DNA from: Helicobacteraceae bacterium
GTDB lineage: Bacteria > Campylobacterota > Campylobacteria > Campylobacterales > Sulfurimonadaceae
Direction: 5' to 3'
Assembly (NCBI GenBank): GCA_015488775.1
Contig: WFNF01000032.1
Location: 1 to 33,386 of the forward strand
DNA length: 33,386 bases
Positions 16,298-24,199 of this stretch are shown piece after piece; the stretch's first letter is position 1, and each line of letters opens with the position of its first letter. The position numbers were made by a program, and so were the translations under genes. A model generated the notes under the pieces. The model did not search any database. It was not told the origin of the DNA and saw only the letters and a list, made by a program, of their open reading frames with translations.

Positions 16298-16969
16298 ATG
16301 TTTAATATTTTAATGGTAGAAGATGACCAACAAATAGCCGATCTTCTGATCAGATTTTTTGATGAGAGTGATTATGATATATCTCATGTTATAAAACCCT
16401 CACAAGCTTTAAATATGATAGAAAAGTATGATTTTGATGTCATCATACTAGATTTAACCCTGCCTGAAATAGATGGTCTTGAACTATGTAAAAAGATAGT
16501 TCAGATTACATCTGCACCTATAATTATCTCAAGTGCAAGATCAGATATAAATGATAAACTTGATGCCTTAGAGTTTGGTGCTGAGGATTACCTTGCTAAA
16601 CCTTATGATCCGCGTGAGCTTCAAGCAAGGATAAAAACTCTCCTTAAAAGAGAGGGTAAAATCTCAAACGATACAAATTCAAGTTTTATTATTGACAATA
16701 AAGCGGGTTCAATAAAGTTCAATAAAAAAGCCTTAGACTTAACTCCTGCTGAGTATGAGATGTTAAAACTATTTATAGAAAACCCAGGTTCAACCCTTAC
16801 AAGAGCAGATATAGCTAACTCAATGGATTCACATAGATTTGAGAGTGGTGTTGAGAGTATAAATGTTATTATTGGTCGTATAAGAAAAAAAATTGAGCAA
16901 GACTCATCAAAACCATCTTACATAAAAACAGTTAGAGGAATAGGATATAGATTTGATTACCAAAAATAA
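16298..16969 (+). CDS. OmpR-family response regulator (ArsR-like)
   Basis: The 223-residue protein has a receiver domain (about residues 1-115) with acidic pocket Glu8-Asp9-Asp10, phospho-acceptor Asp52 in ILDLTLP, Ser79 and Lys101, followed by a winged-helix DNA-binding domain (about 128-222) ending in the usual IKTVRGIGYRFDY. It is the partner of the overlapping histidine kinase. By sequence type the pair resembles Helicobacter ArsRS (acid response), but no signal can be deduced here. Likely targets are the spondin genes directly downstream. Confidence 0.93.
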   Translation: MFNILMVEDDQQIADLLIRFFDESDYDISHVIKPSQALNMIEKYDFDVIILDLTLPEIDGLELCKKIVQITSAPIIISSARSDINDKLDALEFGAEDYLAKPYDPRELQARIKTLLKREGKISNDTNSSFIIDNKAGSIKFNKKALDLTPAEYEMLKLFIENPGSTLTRADIANSMDSHRFESGVESINVIIGRIRKKIEQDSSKPSYIKTVRGIGYRFDYQK

Positions 16970-18191
16970 AAGTTCAATTTTAACTTCAATAAAAATTTTA
17001 GGGAGCATATCTGCTTTTTTACTTATAGCAACTATGCTTATGTTGGCTTATATTACCATTTTGAACGACAAAAGAGATGCCATAAAACAAAGCATAGTTT
17101 TATATGAAAACCTACACAAATATAAAGTGTGTGACAACTCTATGAAAGAGTATCTAAGTATGAACTCACTTACTCAAGTCACTCTTAAGCAAGCAAAAGA
17201 GATTATGAATGTTTCAAAAAAAGTTTTAGCAGATAAAGACCTACAAAAAACATTGAAAAGTGCAAATATTGAGATTTTTGAATACAATGGCCACTACTTT
17301 TACGCTTATAAAGCTGATGCAGATATGTTTTATTTTGTAAATGATGAGCCGATGACACCTATACCAAAGTATATTGCTCTTGGTACTATTTTACTACTTA
17401 TGGCTTTGTTTTTACTTTTTAGATTTATTCGTGATTCTATGCAACCTTTACAAATTTTACATAAAAACATTGAAAAATTTAGTAAGGGTGAAGTTTTAGA
17501 GGAGCATGAGATAAAGGGTAATGATGAAGTTGCACTTGTAGCAAACGCTTTTTGTGAGGCTGCAACAACCATAGAATCCTTACAAAAATCTCGCATACTT
17601 TTTTTAAGAAATATAATGCATGAGTTAAAAACTCCTATAACAAAGGGTAAACTTATAGCTATAATGCTAGATGATAAAATCCAAGATAAAACACAACTTA
17701 TAGAGATTTTTGACAATATGCAAGCACAACTAAAAGAGCTTAGTGATGTTGAGTCTATTAGCTCTAAAGCAAGCGAGTTACATATTAAGAAGTATGCTTT
17801 TATAGATATTTTGGAAAATGTGCAAGATATGCTTTATCTTGATGAAAACATCATACATCATAATATATCTGATCAAAGTATAGATGTAGATTTTAATCTT
17901 TTTTCTATAGCTTTAAAAAACCTTGTAGATAATGCCTTAAAATATTCAGATAATAATATTGTAAAAGTAGAACTAAATGAAAAGTATCTTCTGATCAAGA
18001 ACAAGGGTGAAAAAATATCTAAAAATATAGATGAGATACTTGAACCATTTAGTAGAGATAAAAAAGATTTAAACACTTCTGGCTTTGGTTTGGGTTTATA
18101 TATAGTTGTAGAGATACTAAAAAAACATCATTTTAACCTAAACTATAGTTATGAAAATGGTGAGCATGTTTTTAAAGTGGAGTTAAATTAA
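16953..18191 (+). CDS. Sensor histidine kinase (ArsS-like)
   Basis: The 412-residue inner-membrane kinase has two membrane helices (about residues 14-36 and 140-157) around a ~100-residue periplasmic sensor region, then a HAMP-like linker, the H-box IMHELKTPITKGK with phospho-acceptor His223, the N-box NLVDNALKYS (323-332) and the G-box GFGLGLYIV (377-385). The HELKTPITKGK form is characteristic of Campylobacterota ArsS-type kinases. The start is TTG at 16953, overlapping the regulator by 17 bp, with AGGA upstream; no ATG lies before the first membrane helix. The periplasmic part contains two cysteines (Cys60, and Cys201 is cytosolic), so a disulfide within the sensor is unlikely. Confidence 0.92.
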   Translation: MITKNKSSILTSIKILGSISAFLLIATMLMLAYITILNDKRDAIKQSIVLYENLHKYKVCDNSMKEYLSMNSLTQVTLKQAKEIMNVSKKVLADKDLQKTLKSANIEIFEYNGHYFYAYKADADMFYFVNDEPMTPIPKYIALGTILLLMALFLLFRFIRDSMQPLQILHKNIEKFSKGEVLEEHEIKGNDEVALVANAFCEAATTIESLQKSRILFLRNIMHELKTPITKGKLIAIMLDDKIQDKTQLIEIFDNMQAQLKELSDVESISSKASELHIKKYAFIDILENVQDMLYLDENIIHHNISDQSIDVDFNLFSIALKNLVDNALKYSDNNIVKVELNEKYLLIKNKGEKISKNIDEILEPFSRDKKDLNTSGFGLGLYIVVEILKKHHFNLNYSYENGEHVFKVELN

Positions 18192-18206
18192 CTTTATAAT
18201 AAGCAC

Positions 18207-18244
18207 ATTTATAAACTGTTTATGTAGATTTATAAACAGTTTAT
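18207..18244. promoter_or_regulatory. Twin 13-bp palindromes between the kinase and the spondin genes
   Basis: ATAAAC-T-GTTTAT (18211-18223) and ATAAAC-A-GTTTAT (18232-18244) are each palindromic, lie exactly 21 bp apart centre to centre (two helical turns) and are within 17-bp direct repeats ATTTATAAAC(T/A)GTTTAT. They end about 10 bp before a TAATAAT (18254-18260), so the second would overlap the -35 region, an activator-type position. Because each site is the reverse complement of the other, the pair also forms a 13-bp hairpin with an 8-base loop and could act as a terminator for the kinase gene, though no T-run follows. Confidence 0.6.
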
Positions 18245-18286
18245 CTAAAGATCTAATAATACTCCTAACAAAACAAGGAGATCCAT

Positions 18287-18991
18287 ATGATCAAAAAATT
18301 AACACTTTCAACTTTAGTTGCAGCTACTCTACTTACAACTTCATCTTTTGCAAAAGATATAGAGGTAAAAATCACAAACCTTACTAGTGGTATATATTTT
18401 ACACCACTTTTAGTTTCAGCACATACAAAAGATGCTCAAATGTATAAAGCTGGAGATGTAGCTTCTGCTAATCTTCAAAAGATGGCTGAGGGTGGAGATA
18501 TCTCTGGTTTAGTTTCTGATTTAGATGCAAAAAATGCAAATACTATTAGCAATCCAGCTAAAGGACTTCTAGCACCTGGTAAATCAACTATGACAAGCAT
18601 ATCTACTGATGATAATAACGATTACCTTTCAATAGTAGCAATGATGCTTCCAACAAATGATGGTTTTATAGCTTTAAACTCTATTAAAATTCCAGATGCA
18701 AAAGGTGTTTATAAATTTGTTTTAAATGCACATGACGCTGGAACTGAAGCTAATGATGAAATTATAAATGGTGGTGGTATGCCAAATACTGCTGGTATCC
18801 CAGCAGATCCTGTAAATGGTGCAAATAAAGCGACTGGTGCAACTGGTATTGACGCTAAAAAAGAGGGTTTTATCTCTATACATAGAGGAAATATTGGTGA
18901 CTTTGACAATACAGCTGGCAAAAGTGATTTAGATGCTAAAATCCATAGATTTTTAAACCCTGTTGCATCTGTTATAGTTGAAGTGAAGTAG
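18287..18991 (+). CDS. Secreted spondin_N-domain protein
   Basis: The 234-residue protein has a signal peptide (MIKKLTLSTLVAATLLTTSSFA, cleaved near residue 22). The mature part fits the spondin_N domain (PF06468) as found in bacteria: VKITNLTSGIYFTPLLVSAH at the start, AGDVASANLQKMAEGGD (about 55-71), LSIVAMMLPTNDGFIALNS (about 114-132) and HDAGTEANDE (149-158), then a C-terminal IHRG...FLNPVASVIVEV strand. The acidic DAGTE loop matches a metal-binding site known in eukaryotic spondin domains. AAGGAG six bases upstream of the ATG is a strong ribosome site. It is followed after 7 bp by a paralogue and preceded by a two-component system. Confidence 0.85.
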   Translation: MIKKLTLSTLVAATLLTTSSFAKDIEVKITNLTSGIYFTPLLVSAHTKDAQMYKAGDVASANLQKMAEGGDISGLVSDLDAKNANTISNPAKGLLAPGKSTMTSISTDDNNDYLSIVAMMLPTNDGFIALNSIKIPDAKGVYKFVLNAHDAGTEANDEIINGGGMPNTAGIPADPVNGANKATGATGIDAKKEGFISIHRGNIGDFDNTAGKSDLDAKIHRFLNPVASVIVEVK

Positions 18992-18998
18992 GTTTAAG

Positions 18999-19700
18999 AT
19001 GAGATTACTTAAAAGTGCTTTGGCATTAAGTGCCATGCTTCTTATAACAGCTTGTAATGAAGAGGCATCAAATAATAATGATGATAATAATAAAAAAACT
19101 ATAAATACAAAAAAAGATGATAAAAAAGTAGAAGATACTAAAACTTACTATACATATGAAGTTATAGTAAAAAACATTAGTGTAGCACAGCCACTTTCAC
19201 CAATACTAGTAAGTTCTAAAGAGCTTTTTAAAGTTGGTTCTAGTGCAAGTGTTGCTTTAGAGCATTTAGCAGAAGGTGGAGATAACACTAAGCTTCTTGA
19301 TGCAAAAAGTATCTCAGGTTTAGGTTTAATTAAACCATCAAAATCAGAACGTGTACTTTATAAAACAGATATACAAAAACTATCTCTAAGTTCTATGCTT
19401 GTAAATACAAATGATGGGTTTACTGGCTTTAGTGAAATGGATATGTCAACTTTAGGTATAAATGAAACTAAAACACTTTACTTAAATGTATATGACGCTG
19501 GAACTGAACAAAATAGTGAAACTAGTTCAAGTGTAGCTGGTCTTGGTGGTGAAGGTTTTAACGAAGTAAGAGAAAGTTCTAACATAGTTACTTTACATAG
19601 TGGTGTTATATCAAAAGATGATGGACTTGAGAGCTCAGGTTTAAACCAATCTCACAAGTTCAACAACCCTGTTGCAGTAGTTAAAATAACTAGAATCTAA
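18999..19700 (+). CDS. Spondin_N-domain lipoprotein, paralogue of the preceding gene
   Basis: The 233-residue protein begins with a lipoprotein signal peptide and lipobox LITAC (Cys19), then a ~30-residue Asn/Lys/Asp-rich tether, then a spondin_N domain: VKNISVAQPLSPILVSS, VGSSASVALEHLAEGGD (about 79-95), MLVNTNDGFTGFSEMD (about 133-148), YDAGTEQNSE (165-174), and the C-terminal TLHSGV...FNNPVAVVKIT. It is a clear paralogue of the soluble secreted protein 7 bp upstream, so one member of the pair is membrane-anchored and the other is free. Very likely one operon. Function unknown; surface or envelope binding is a guess. Confidence 0.85.
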   Translation: MRLLKSALALSAMLLITACNEEASNNNDDNNKKTINTKKDDKKVEDTKTYYTYEVIVKNISVAQPLSPILVSSKELFKVGSSASVALEHLAEGGDNTKLLDAKSISGLGLIKPSKSERVLYKTDIQKLSLSSMLVNTNDGFTGFSEMDMSTLGINETKTLYLNVYDAGTEQNSETSSSVAGLGGEGFNEVRESSNIVTLHSGVISKDDGLESSGLNQSHKFNNPVAVVKITRI

Positions 19701-19707
19701 TCTTGAT

Positions 19708-19737
19708 AAACTTTTATGGATATATCCATAAAAGTTT
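19708..19737. terminator. Bidirectional terminator between the spondin operon and the outer-membrane gene
   Basis: A 13-bp perfect stem (19708-19720 with 19725-19737, 4-base loop) lies between two convergent stops. A and T tracts flank it on both sides, so it can serve both strands. Confidence 0.8.
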
Positions 19738-19746
19738 TAAAATAGA

Positions 19747-21609
19747 TTATTTGTTTTTTAAATCTTCACATTTAGAAGATGGTCTTTTAACCATTTTAGC
19801 AAATGGTCCAGCAAAATCAACTTGGTAATCTAAACCAAAGAAGAAGCTAAGACCTGCATTTGCAGTTAAATCTGGTTGTGTACCAACTTGATTATCATTA
19901 CTATCTGTTATAGATGAGCTTGTCATAAGTGGAAGATCATAACCAACACCACCTTTTAGCTGCCAATATGGAGAAAATTGATAACCTAAAGATACTTCAG
20001 GTCTAATATCTGCAGTTCCTATACTTAAACTACGATCACTATTTTTAAGTGCATACCCTTGAGCAAAGTAACCTAAATCAGCACCAACACCTACAAATAA
20101 ACCACTAGAGATATCAAATCTTTTTTCAATACCAATAGCACCCTCTAAAGCAAGACCAGAATCAAAAGTAGCATCCGCACCACTAGCAGAACCAACACCT
20201 AAATCTATATTAAACCATACATCAGAAAGTGCAGAAGAGTTTAAGATATAACCTAAATCACCAGCAAAATAAACATCTACTAAGTTCATAGAACCAGCAC
20301 CATCAATCTCTTTTTTACTTAAATTATCTGTAATAGATCTTGATATATTTTGATATTGAATACCTGCAAAAACACCAGTCCATGGAGCTTCAACAATCAA
20401 GTCACTCTCCTCTGCTTCTCCAGATATCAAGCTTATTTGAGATTCAGTTCTATTTCCCTCTGCCATTAAGATACAGTTATCACCAGGAGTTCTAACTTTT
20501 GCCCAACCTTTTTGAACAGCTTGACCCTCCATATCTGTACCCCAAACAAGTAAAGGATGATCAGCTCTAATATCTTCTTGACAACCTATATTAGCAGTTA
20601 AGTCACTACCATCAGCAGAACTTAAAGGTGCACTTATAGCAAAATTTCTATCTTTTTTAACTCTGTTTTGTAAAGCGATTAAAGAGTCTTTAAATGAAGT
20701 TTCAAAAACCTCTTGGAAAACTTTTACACCATCAGCGTTGCTTGGAAAAGTAGGGGTTGTTATACCAGCACTACCAGATATCATTTTAGCCATCATTGAA
20801 CCAATGTCAAAACCTTCAACATTTGATTTTACAAACTTATATCTTTCATACTCAGACCCATTAAACTTATATATTATAAGTTGTGTGTTTAATGGAGCAG
20901 ATAATGAAGATGAATAAACTATAGTTTTTCCACCATTAGGTAAAGTTCTTTCAACTTGTGAAATAGTTATACTACCCTCAATTTTAGGTAAATAAAGAGC
21001 AAAAGCGTAAGATGAGTTCATAAGTTGTTTTAAAAGTATTGGAGTAAGACCAACCTCTTTAGCTTGTGTGTTTATGAAAGACTCATATTGACTTTCGTCC
21101 ATATTTGCGTAACGCTCCTCTTGAGAAGCAGTAAGAACTTGTGCTACTTTTGAACCAATAGAGTTATTTAAATAATCCATAACTTGTGTATCAAAATCTT
21201 TAACACTTCCTGTATCAAAAGAAAAAACTTTTTCAGGAGGTAACTTAGATATAAAATCTTCTCTAGGAGTTTTAATAGTTATATCACCACTATCACTCGC
21301 AATTATTTTGTCATATCTTTGAGATATTAACATATCTAGTTCAGTATTTAAAACTGTATCTGCATAATCTTGATCAACAGAAACAGACCAAGCTCCCTTA
21401 AGTACACAGTTACCATTTAATGGACAGTAAGTAACAGGGAAAGTGTATGTTTTAGCTTCAAGCCCTAAGTTAGAAAGACCAAAGACACTTTGTCTATCAC
21501 TTTTTTTTACACTTTCATCTACAGATGTAAGTTCAGCTTTATCTTCTGCAAAGGCAGTAGAACCTAGCAGAAAAAAACTCAACGATATAGATAACAAACT
21601 TTTTTTCAT
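19747..21609 (-). CDS. Large outer-membrane beta-barrel-type protein, family not recognised
   Basis: The 620-residue protein has a signal peptide (MKKSLLSISLSFFLLGSTAFA, cleaved near residue 21). Residues 40-330 form a soluble region with a CPLNGNCVLKG motif (a likely disulfide) and a possible helical stretch. Residues ~335-400 contain IGCQEDIRADHPLLVWG...GWAKVRTPGDNC, which resembles a small SH3-like or similar beta domain with two more cysteines. From ~405 to the end, alternating amphipathic strands (GVFAGIQYQNI, VYFAGDLGYIL, VWFNIDLGVG, GLFVGVGADLGYF, VSLGYQFSPYWQLKGGVGYDL, AGLSFFFGLDYQVDF) indicate an eight-strand-like outer-membrane barrel. It does not end in an aromatic residue: a ~19-residue tail follows. 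AAGGAG precedes the ATG. I cannot name its function. Confidence 0.75.
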   Translation of the reverse strand: MKKSLLSISLSFFLLGSTAFAEDKAELTSVDESVKKSDRQSVFGLSNLGLEAKTYTFPVTYCPLNGNCVLKGAWSVSVDQDYADTVLNTELDMLISQRYDKIIASDSGDITIKTPREDFISKLPPEKVFSFDTGSVKDFDTQVMDYLNNSIGSKVAQVLTASQEERYANMDESQYESFINTQAKEVGLTPILLKQLMNSSYAFALYLPKIEGSITISQVERTLPNGGKTIVYSSSLSAPLNTQLIIYKFNGSEYERYKFVKSNVEGFDIGSMMAKMISGSAGITTPTFPSNADGVKVFQEVFETSFKDSLIALQNRVKKDRNFAISAPLSSADGSDLTANIGCQEDIRADHPLLVWGTDMEGQAVQKGWAKVRTPGDNCILMAEGNRTESQISLISGEAEESDLIVEAPWTGVFAGIQYQNISRSITDNLSKKEIDGAGSMNLVDVYFAGDLGYILNSSALSDVWFNIDLGVGSASGADATFDSGLALEGAIGIEKRFDISSGLFVGVGADLGYFAQGYALKNSDRSLSIGTADIRPEVSLGYQFSPYWQLKGGVGYDLPLMTSSSITDSNDNQVGTQPDLTANAGLSFFFGLDYQVDFAGPFAKMVKRPSSKCEDLKNK

Positions 21610-21633
21610 TATAACTCCTTAGTTTAGCCAAGG

Positions 21634-21663
21634 ATTATACAACTTATACGTTATTTTTAACGT
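21634..21663 (-). promoter_or_regulatory. Promoter and palindrome of the outer-membrane protein gene
   Basis: On the minus strand TATAAT lies at 21639-21634, about 25 bp before the ATG. ACGTTA-TTTT-TAACGT (21648-21663), a perfect 6-bp inverted repeat, sits at the -35 position, suggesting a regulator site. The element differs from the palindromes before the spondin genes. Confidence 0.5.
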
Positions 21664-21732
21664 TACTTTTGTAAAAAGTTAAAGATATTAAATTATTTTG
21701 TGTATTTTATGTGTGTGTAAGAGGAATAGTAA

Positions 21733-21759
21733 AAAGCTACAAAAAAAATTTGTAGCTTT
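21733..21759 (-). terminator. Intrinsic terminator of nusA
   Basis: An 11-bp perfect stem (21749-21759 with 21733-21743, loop of five) ends in TTTTT on the minus strand, 7 bp after the nusA stop. Confidence 0.85.
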
Positions 21760-21765
21760 AGTAGT

Positions 21766-22899
21766 TTAATTAAATAAAGCCTCTAAAGAAGAGATATCAT
21801 CTTTTTTCTCATTCTGCTCATTAGATGAGCTTGGAGTAACCTCATCAGTCTCGATTAATTCAATCTCATAACCACAAAGCATTGAAGCAAGTCTAATATT
21901 TATACCACTTCTACCAATAGCCTTAGATTTTTGATCAGATGGTAAAGTGATTTTTGCTTTTTTATTATCTTCATCACTTTTATCACACTCTACATGAGAG
22001 ATAATAGCAGGGCTCATTGCACGAGATAAAAAGATTTCATCAACACCATTATGCTCAATTGCATCAATATTTTCACCATTTAACTCTTTAGAAACAGCGT
22101 TAATTCTTGAACCTTTTACACCAACTGTTGCACCAACTGGATCAACTTGTGGATGTGTAGAGATAAGTGCAACTTTAGCACGTTCGCCTGGGATTCTTGC
22201 ACAAGATACAATTTCAACCGCACCATCAGCGATTTCAGGTACTTCTAGTCTTAAAAGTTCCTCTAAAAACTTAGGTGTAGTACGAGAAAGCTCAATCTGA
22301 ATACCATGCTCTTTATCGACGGTTACACGTCTAACAACTGCACTTACAACATCTGCAATCTTAAACTTTTCACCCTTAATACGACTTTTCATAGGTAAAA
22401 CTGCTCTAACCTCATCAATCTCAACATAAGTGTTTTGGTTACCATCAACTCTAGTTACACGACCATTAACTATAGTTCCAACCTTATCTTTATACTTTCC
22501 AAAAAGGTCATTTTCTAAAAGTCTTTGAATATGAAACTCCATCTCTCTGTGTAAAGATGCTGCCCCACTTCTACCATAATCTTCTATATTATGTTCTATT
22601 TGTAGTTCATCTTCAACTTCAACATCATCATCAAGATCTTTAGCATCACTTAAAGATATAAATCCAGCTTTAATCTCTTCATCATCAAGTCTTTCATCAT
22701 CATCTTTAACTACTACTATAGTTTGAAATACTTTTAAAGTTTTAGTATCTGGGTCAATTTCTGCTTCAAAAGTAAAACTAGGGTCTATAACTCTTTGAGC
22801 CGTTTTAATAAATGCTGTTTTAAGTGCCTCTTGAACATCCTCAGGTTTTAAACCTTTTTCGTGAGCGATTGAGTCTATAATATCTAATATTTTTTCCAT
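21766..22899 (-). CDS. nusA: Transcription termination/antitermination factor NusA
   Basis: NusA binds RNA polymerase and nascent RNA and modulates pausing, termination and antitermination. The start is placed at the ATG at 22899 (MEKILDIIDSIAHEKG), which has AAAGGA upstream; the 40-residue upstream extension to 23019 is unlike NusA and overlaps the promoter. The 377-residue product has the N-terminal polymerase-binding domain (about residues 1-130, here with an acidic insert), the S1 domain (about 135-205), and two KH domains containing GERAKVAL...VGATVGVKGSRI and QKSKAIGRSGINIRLA. It lacks the C-terminal acidic repeats found in E. coli, as is usual outside gammaproteobacteria. Confidence 0.95.
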   Translation of the reverse strand: MEKILDIIDSIAHEKGLKPEDVQEALKTAFIKTAQRVIDPSFTFEAEIDPDTKTLKVFQTIVVVKDDDERLDDEEIKAGFISLSDAKDLDDDVEVEDELQIEHNIEDYGRSGAASLHREMEFHIQRLLENDLFGKYKDKVGTIVNGRVTRVDGNQNTYVEIDEVRAVLPMKSRIKGEKFKIADVVSAVVRRVTVDKEHGIQIELSRTTPKFLEELLRLEVPEIADGAVEIVSCARIPGERAKVALISTHPQVDPVGATVGVKGSRINAVSKELNGENIDAIEHNGVDEIFLSRAMSPAIISHVECDKSDEDNKKAKITLPSDQKSKAIGRSGINIRLASMLCGYEIELIETDEVTPSSSNEQNEKKDDISSLEALFN

Positions 22900-22974
22900 A
22901 ATTATTCCTTTAAATTCTTTCCATAAAAGCAATGATAAAAGTAAAATGTGATTGTTGTTTCTATGAAAATTGAA

Positions 22975-22980
22975 ATTATA
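22975..22980 (-). promoter_or_regulatory. -10 element of the nusA promoter
   Basis: TGGTATAAT on the minus strand is an extended -10, with TATAAT at 22980-22975; the leader to the nusA ATG is about 70 nt. It overlaps the 3' end region of the preceding gene. Confidence 0.6.
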
Positions 22981-22991
22981 CCATAATATTA

Positions 22992-23606
22992 TTAACTTTT
23001 TATTGATGGAAGATACCATTTAAAAGTAAATGCTAAAACTCTTAGTAAAAGAGCACATAAAGCTACAATACTCAAAGAAAAGATATTAATATAATCAAAA
23101 TATTCACAAATAATCAAAGAGATAGAAACTAAAATTGAGATAGAACCATAAAAATCACTGATTAAAACAAGTGGAACTTTGTTGATTAAGATATCTCTTG
23201 TTAAGCCACCACCAACAGCAGTTATAAAAGATAAAATCACAATACCAAAAAAGTTATACTCATGTTCTATAGCAAGTAAAGCACCAGTAATACTAAAAGA
23301 CACTAAGCCTATACTATCACTAATCAAAAATATTTTTAAAGATTCGATTTTTTCTGAAAAAGAAAATTTCACAAAAAACATTATAAGTATTACACTCAAA
23401 ACAATAATACTCATTTTTGTATCTGTAAAAGCTGACGGGGTAACACCCAAAATAGTATCTCTAATCACTCCCCCACCTAGTGCGGTTAAAGAAGCAGATA
23501 TAGCTACTCCAAGTATGTCAAGTTTATTTCTTACCCCAATTAAAAAACCACTTATAGTAAATGCTATAAGACCTAAAATATCTGCTATAAGAAAAAAATC
23601 TAACAC
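22992..23606 (-). CDS. UPF0126 / TRIC-type membrane protein (YadS family)
   Basis: The 204-residue protein has about six to seven membrane helices arranged as two repeats of the PF03458 module, each with the glycine-rich signature: ALGGGVIRDTILGVTP (about residues 41-56) and AVGGGLTRDILINKVP (about 128-143). Such proteins are annotated as trimeric intracellular cation-channel homologues or as glycine transporters; substrate here unknown. GTG start at 23606 with AAGGG upstream; a nearby ATG at 23613 runs into a stop. It begins 9 bp after the carbonic-anhydrase-like gene, probably in one transcript. Confidence 0.9.
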   Translation of the reverse strand: MLDFFLIADILGLIAFTISGFLIGVRNKLDILGVAISASLTALGGGVIRDTILGVTPSAFTDTKMSIIVLSVILIMFFVKFSFSEKIESLKIFLISDSIGLVSFSITGALLAIEHEYNFFGIVILSFITAVGGGLTRDILINKVPLVLISDFYGSISILVSISLIICEYFDYINIFSLSIVALCALLLRVLAFTFKWYLPSIKS

Positions 23607-23615
23607 ACCATACCC

Positions 23616-24149
23616 TTACATATAATTGTTTTTAAATTCTACATACCTTGAAGCTGAAGCATACAACTCTTTAACCTCTTCATCATTAAGTTCCCTTACT
23701 ACTTTAGCGGGACTTCCCATAATAAGTGAGCGAGGTGGAAACTTTTTATTTTTAGTAACTAAACTACCTGCTCCAACTATGCTCTCTTTACCAATAACTG
23801 CTCCATCAAGTATAGTAGCACTCATACCAATCAAACAAGCATCTTCAACCCTACATCCATGAAGCATAACTCTATGTCCAATAGTAACATCGCTACCAAT
23901 AACAGTAGGTGTACCATCACCCTCTTTATATCTATCTTCACCCTTATGGTGAGTTATATGAACCATAGATAAATCTTGTATAGAAGTTCTATCTCCAATT
24001 TTAATATAATGAACATCTCCCCTTACAACGCTACCAAACCAAATAGAGCAATCCTCACCTATCTCAACATCACCAATAACATCAGCAGATGGTGCAATCC
24101 AAGTGTTTTTTCCAACTTTTGGTGTATAATCTTTATAATTGTGTAACAT
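23616..24149 (-). CDS. Gamma-class carbonic anhydrase family protein
   Basis: The 177-residue protein is a left-handed beta-helix of hexapeptide repeats followed by a C-terminal helix, as in the YrdA/CaiE group of gamma-carbonic anhydrases. The zinc-ligand histidines are in place: His64 in MVHITHH, and His92 and His97 in GHRVMLHGC. It forms trimers in this family. Carbonic anhydrase activity is proven for only some members, so hydration of CO2 is likely but not certain; in a CO2-fixing bacterium it would be useful. AGAGGT lies before the ATG at 24149. Divergent from the flavoprotein. Confidence 0.9.
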   Translation of the reverse strand: MLHNYKDYTPKVGKNTWIAPSADVIGDVEIGEDCSIWFGSVVRGDVHYIKIGDRTSIQDLSMVHITHHKGEDRYKEGDGTPTVIGSDVTIGHRVMLHGCRVEDACLIGMSATILDGAVIGKESIVGAGSLVTKNKKFPPRSLIMGSPAKVVRELNDEEVKELYASASRYVEFKNNYM

Positions 24150-24164
24150 AAATACCTCTTTTGT

Positions 24165-24170
24165 TATAAT
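24165..24170 (+). promoter_or_regulatory. -10 element and ribosome site of the flavoprotein gene
   Basis: TATAAT at 24165-24170 puts the transcript start near 24177. GGGG (24191-24194) is the only ribosome site downstream and points to the codon at 24200 (ATC), not to the ATG at 24245. Confidence 0.5.
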
Positions 24171-24199
24171 TACGTAATTTTACTAGAATTGGGGTAACT

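Noticed and set aside
22900-23019. 40-residue N-terminal extension of NusA
   Set aside because: It is unlike NusA, and covers the promoter; AAAGGA points to the ATG at 22899.
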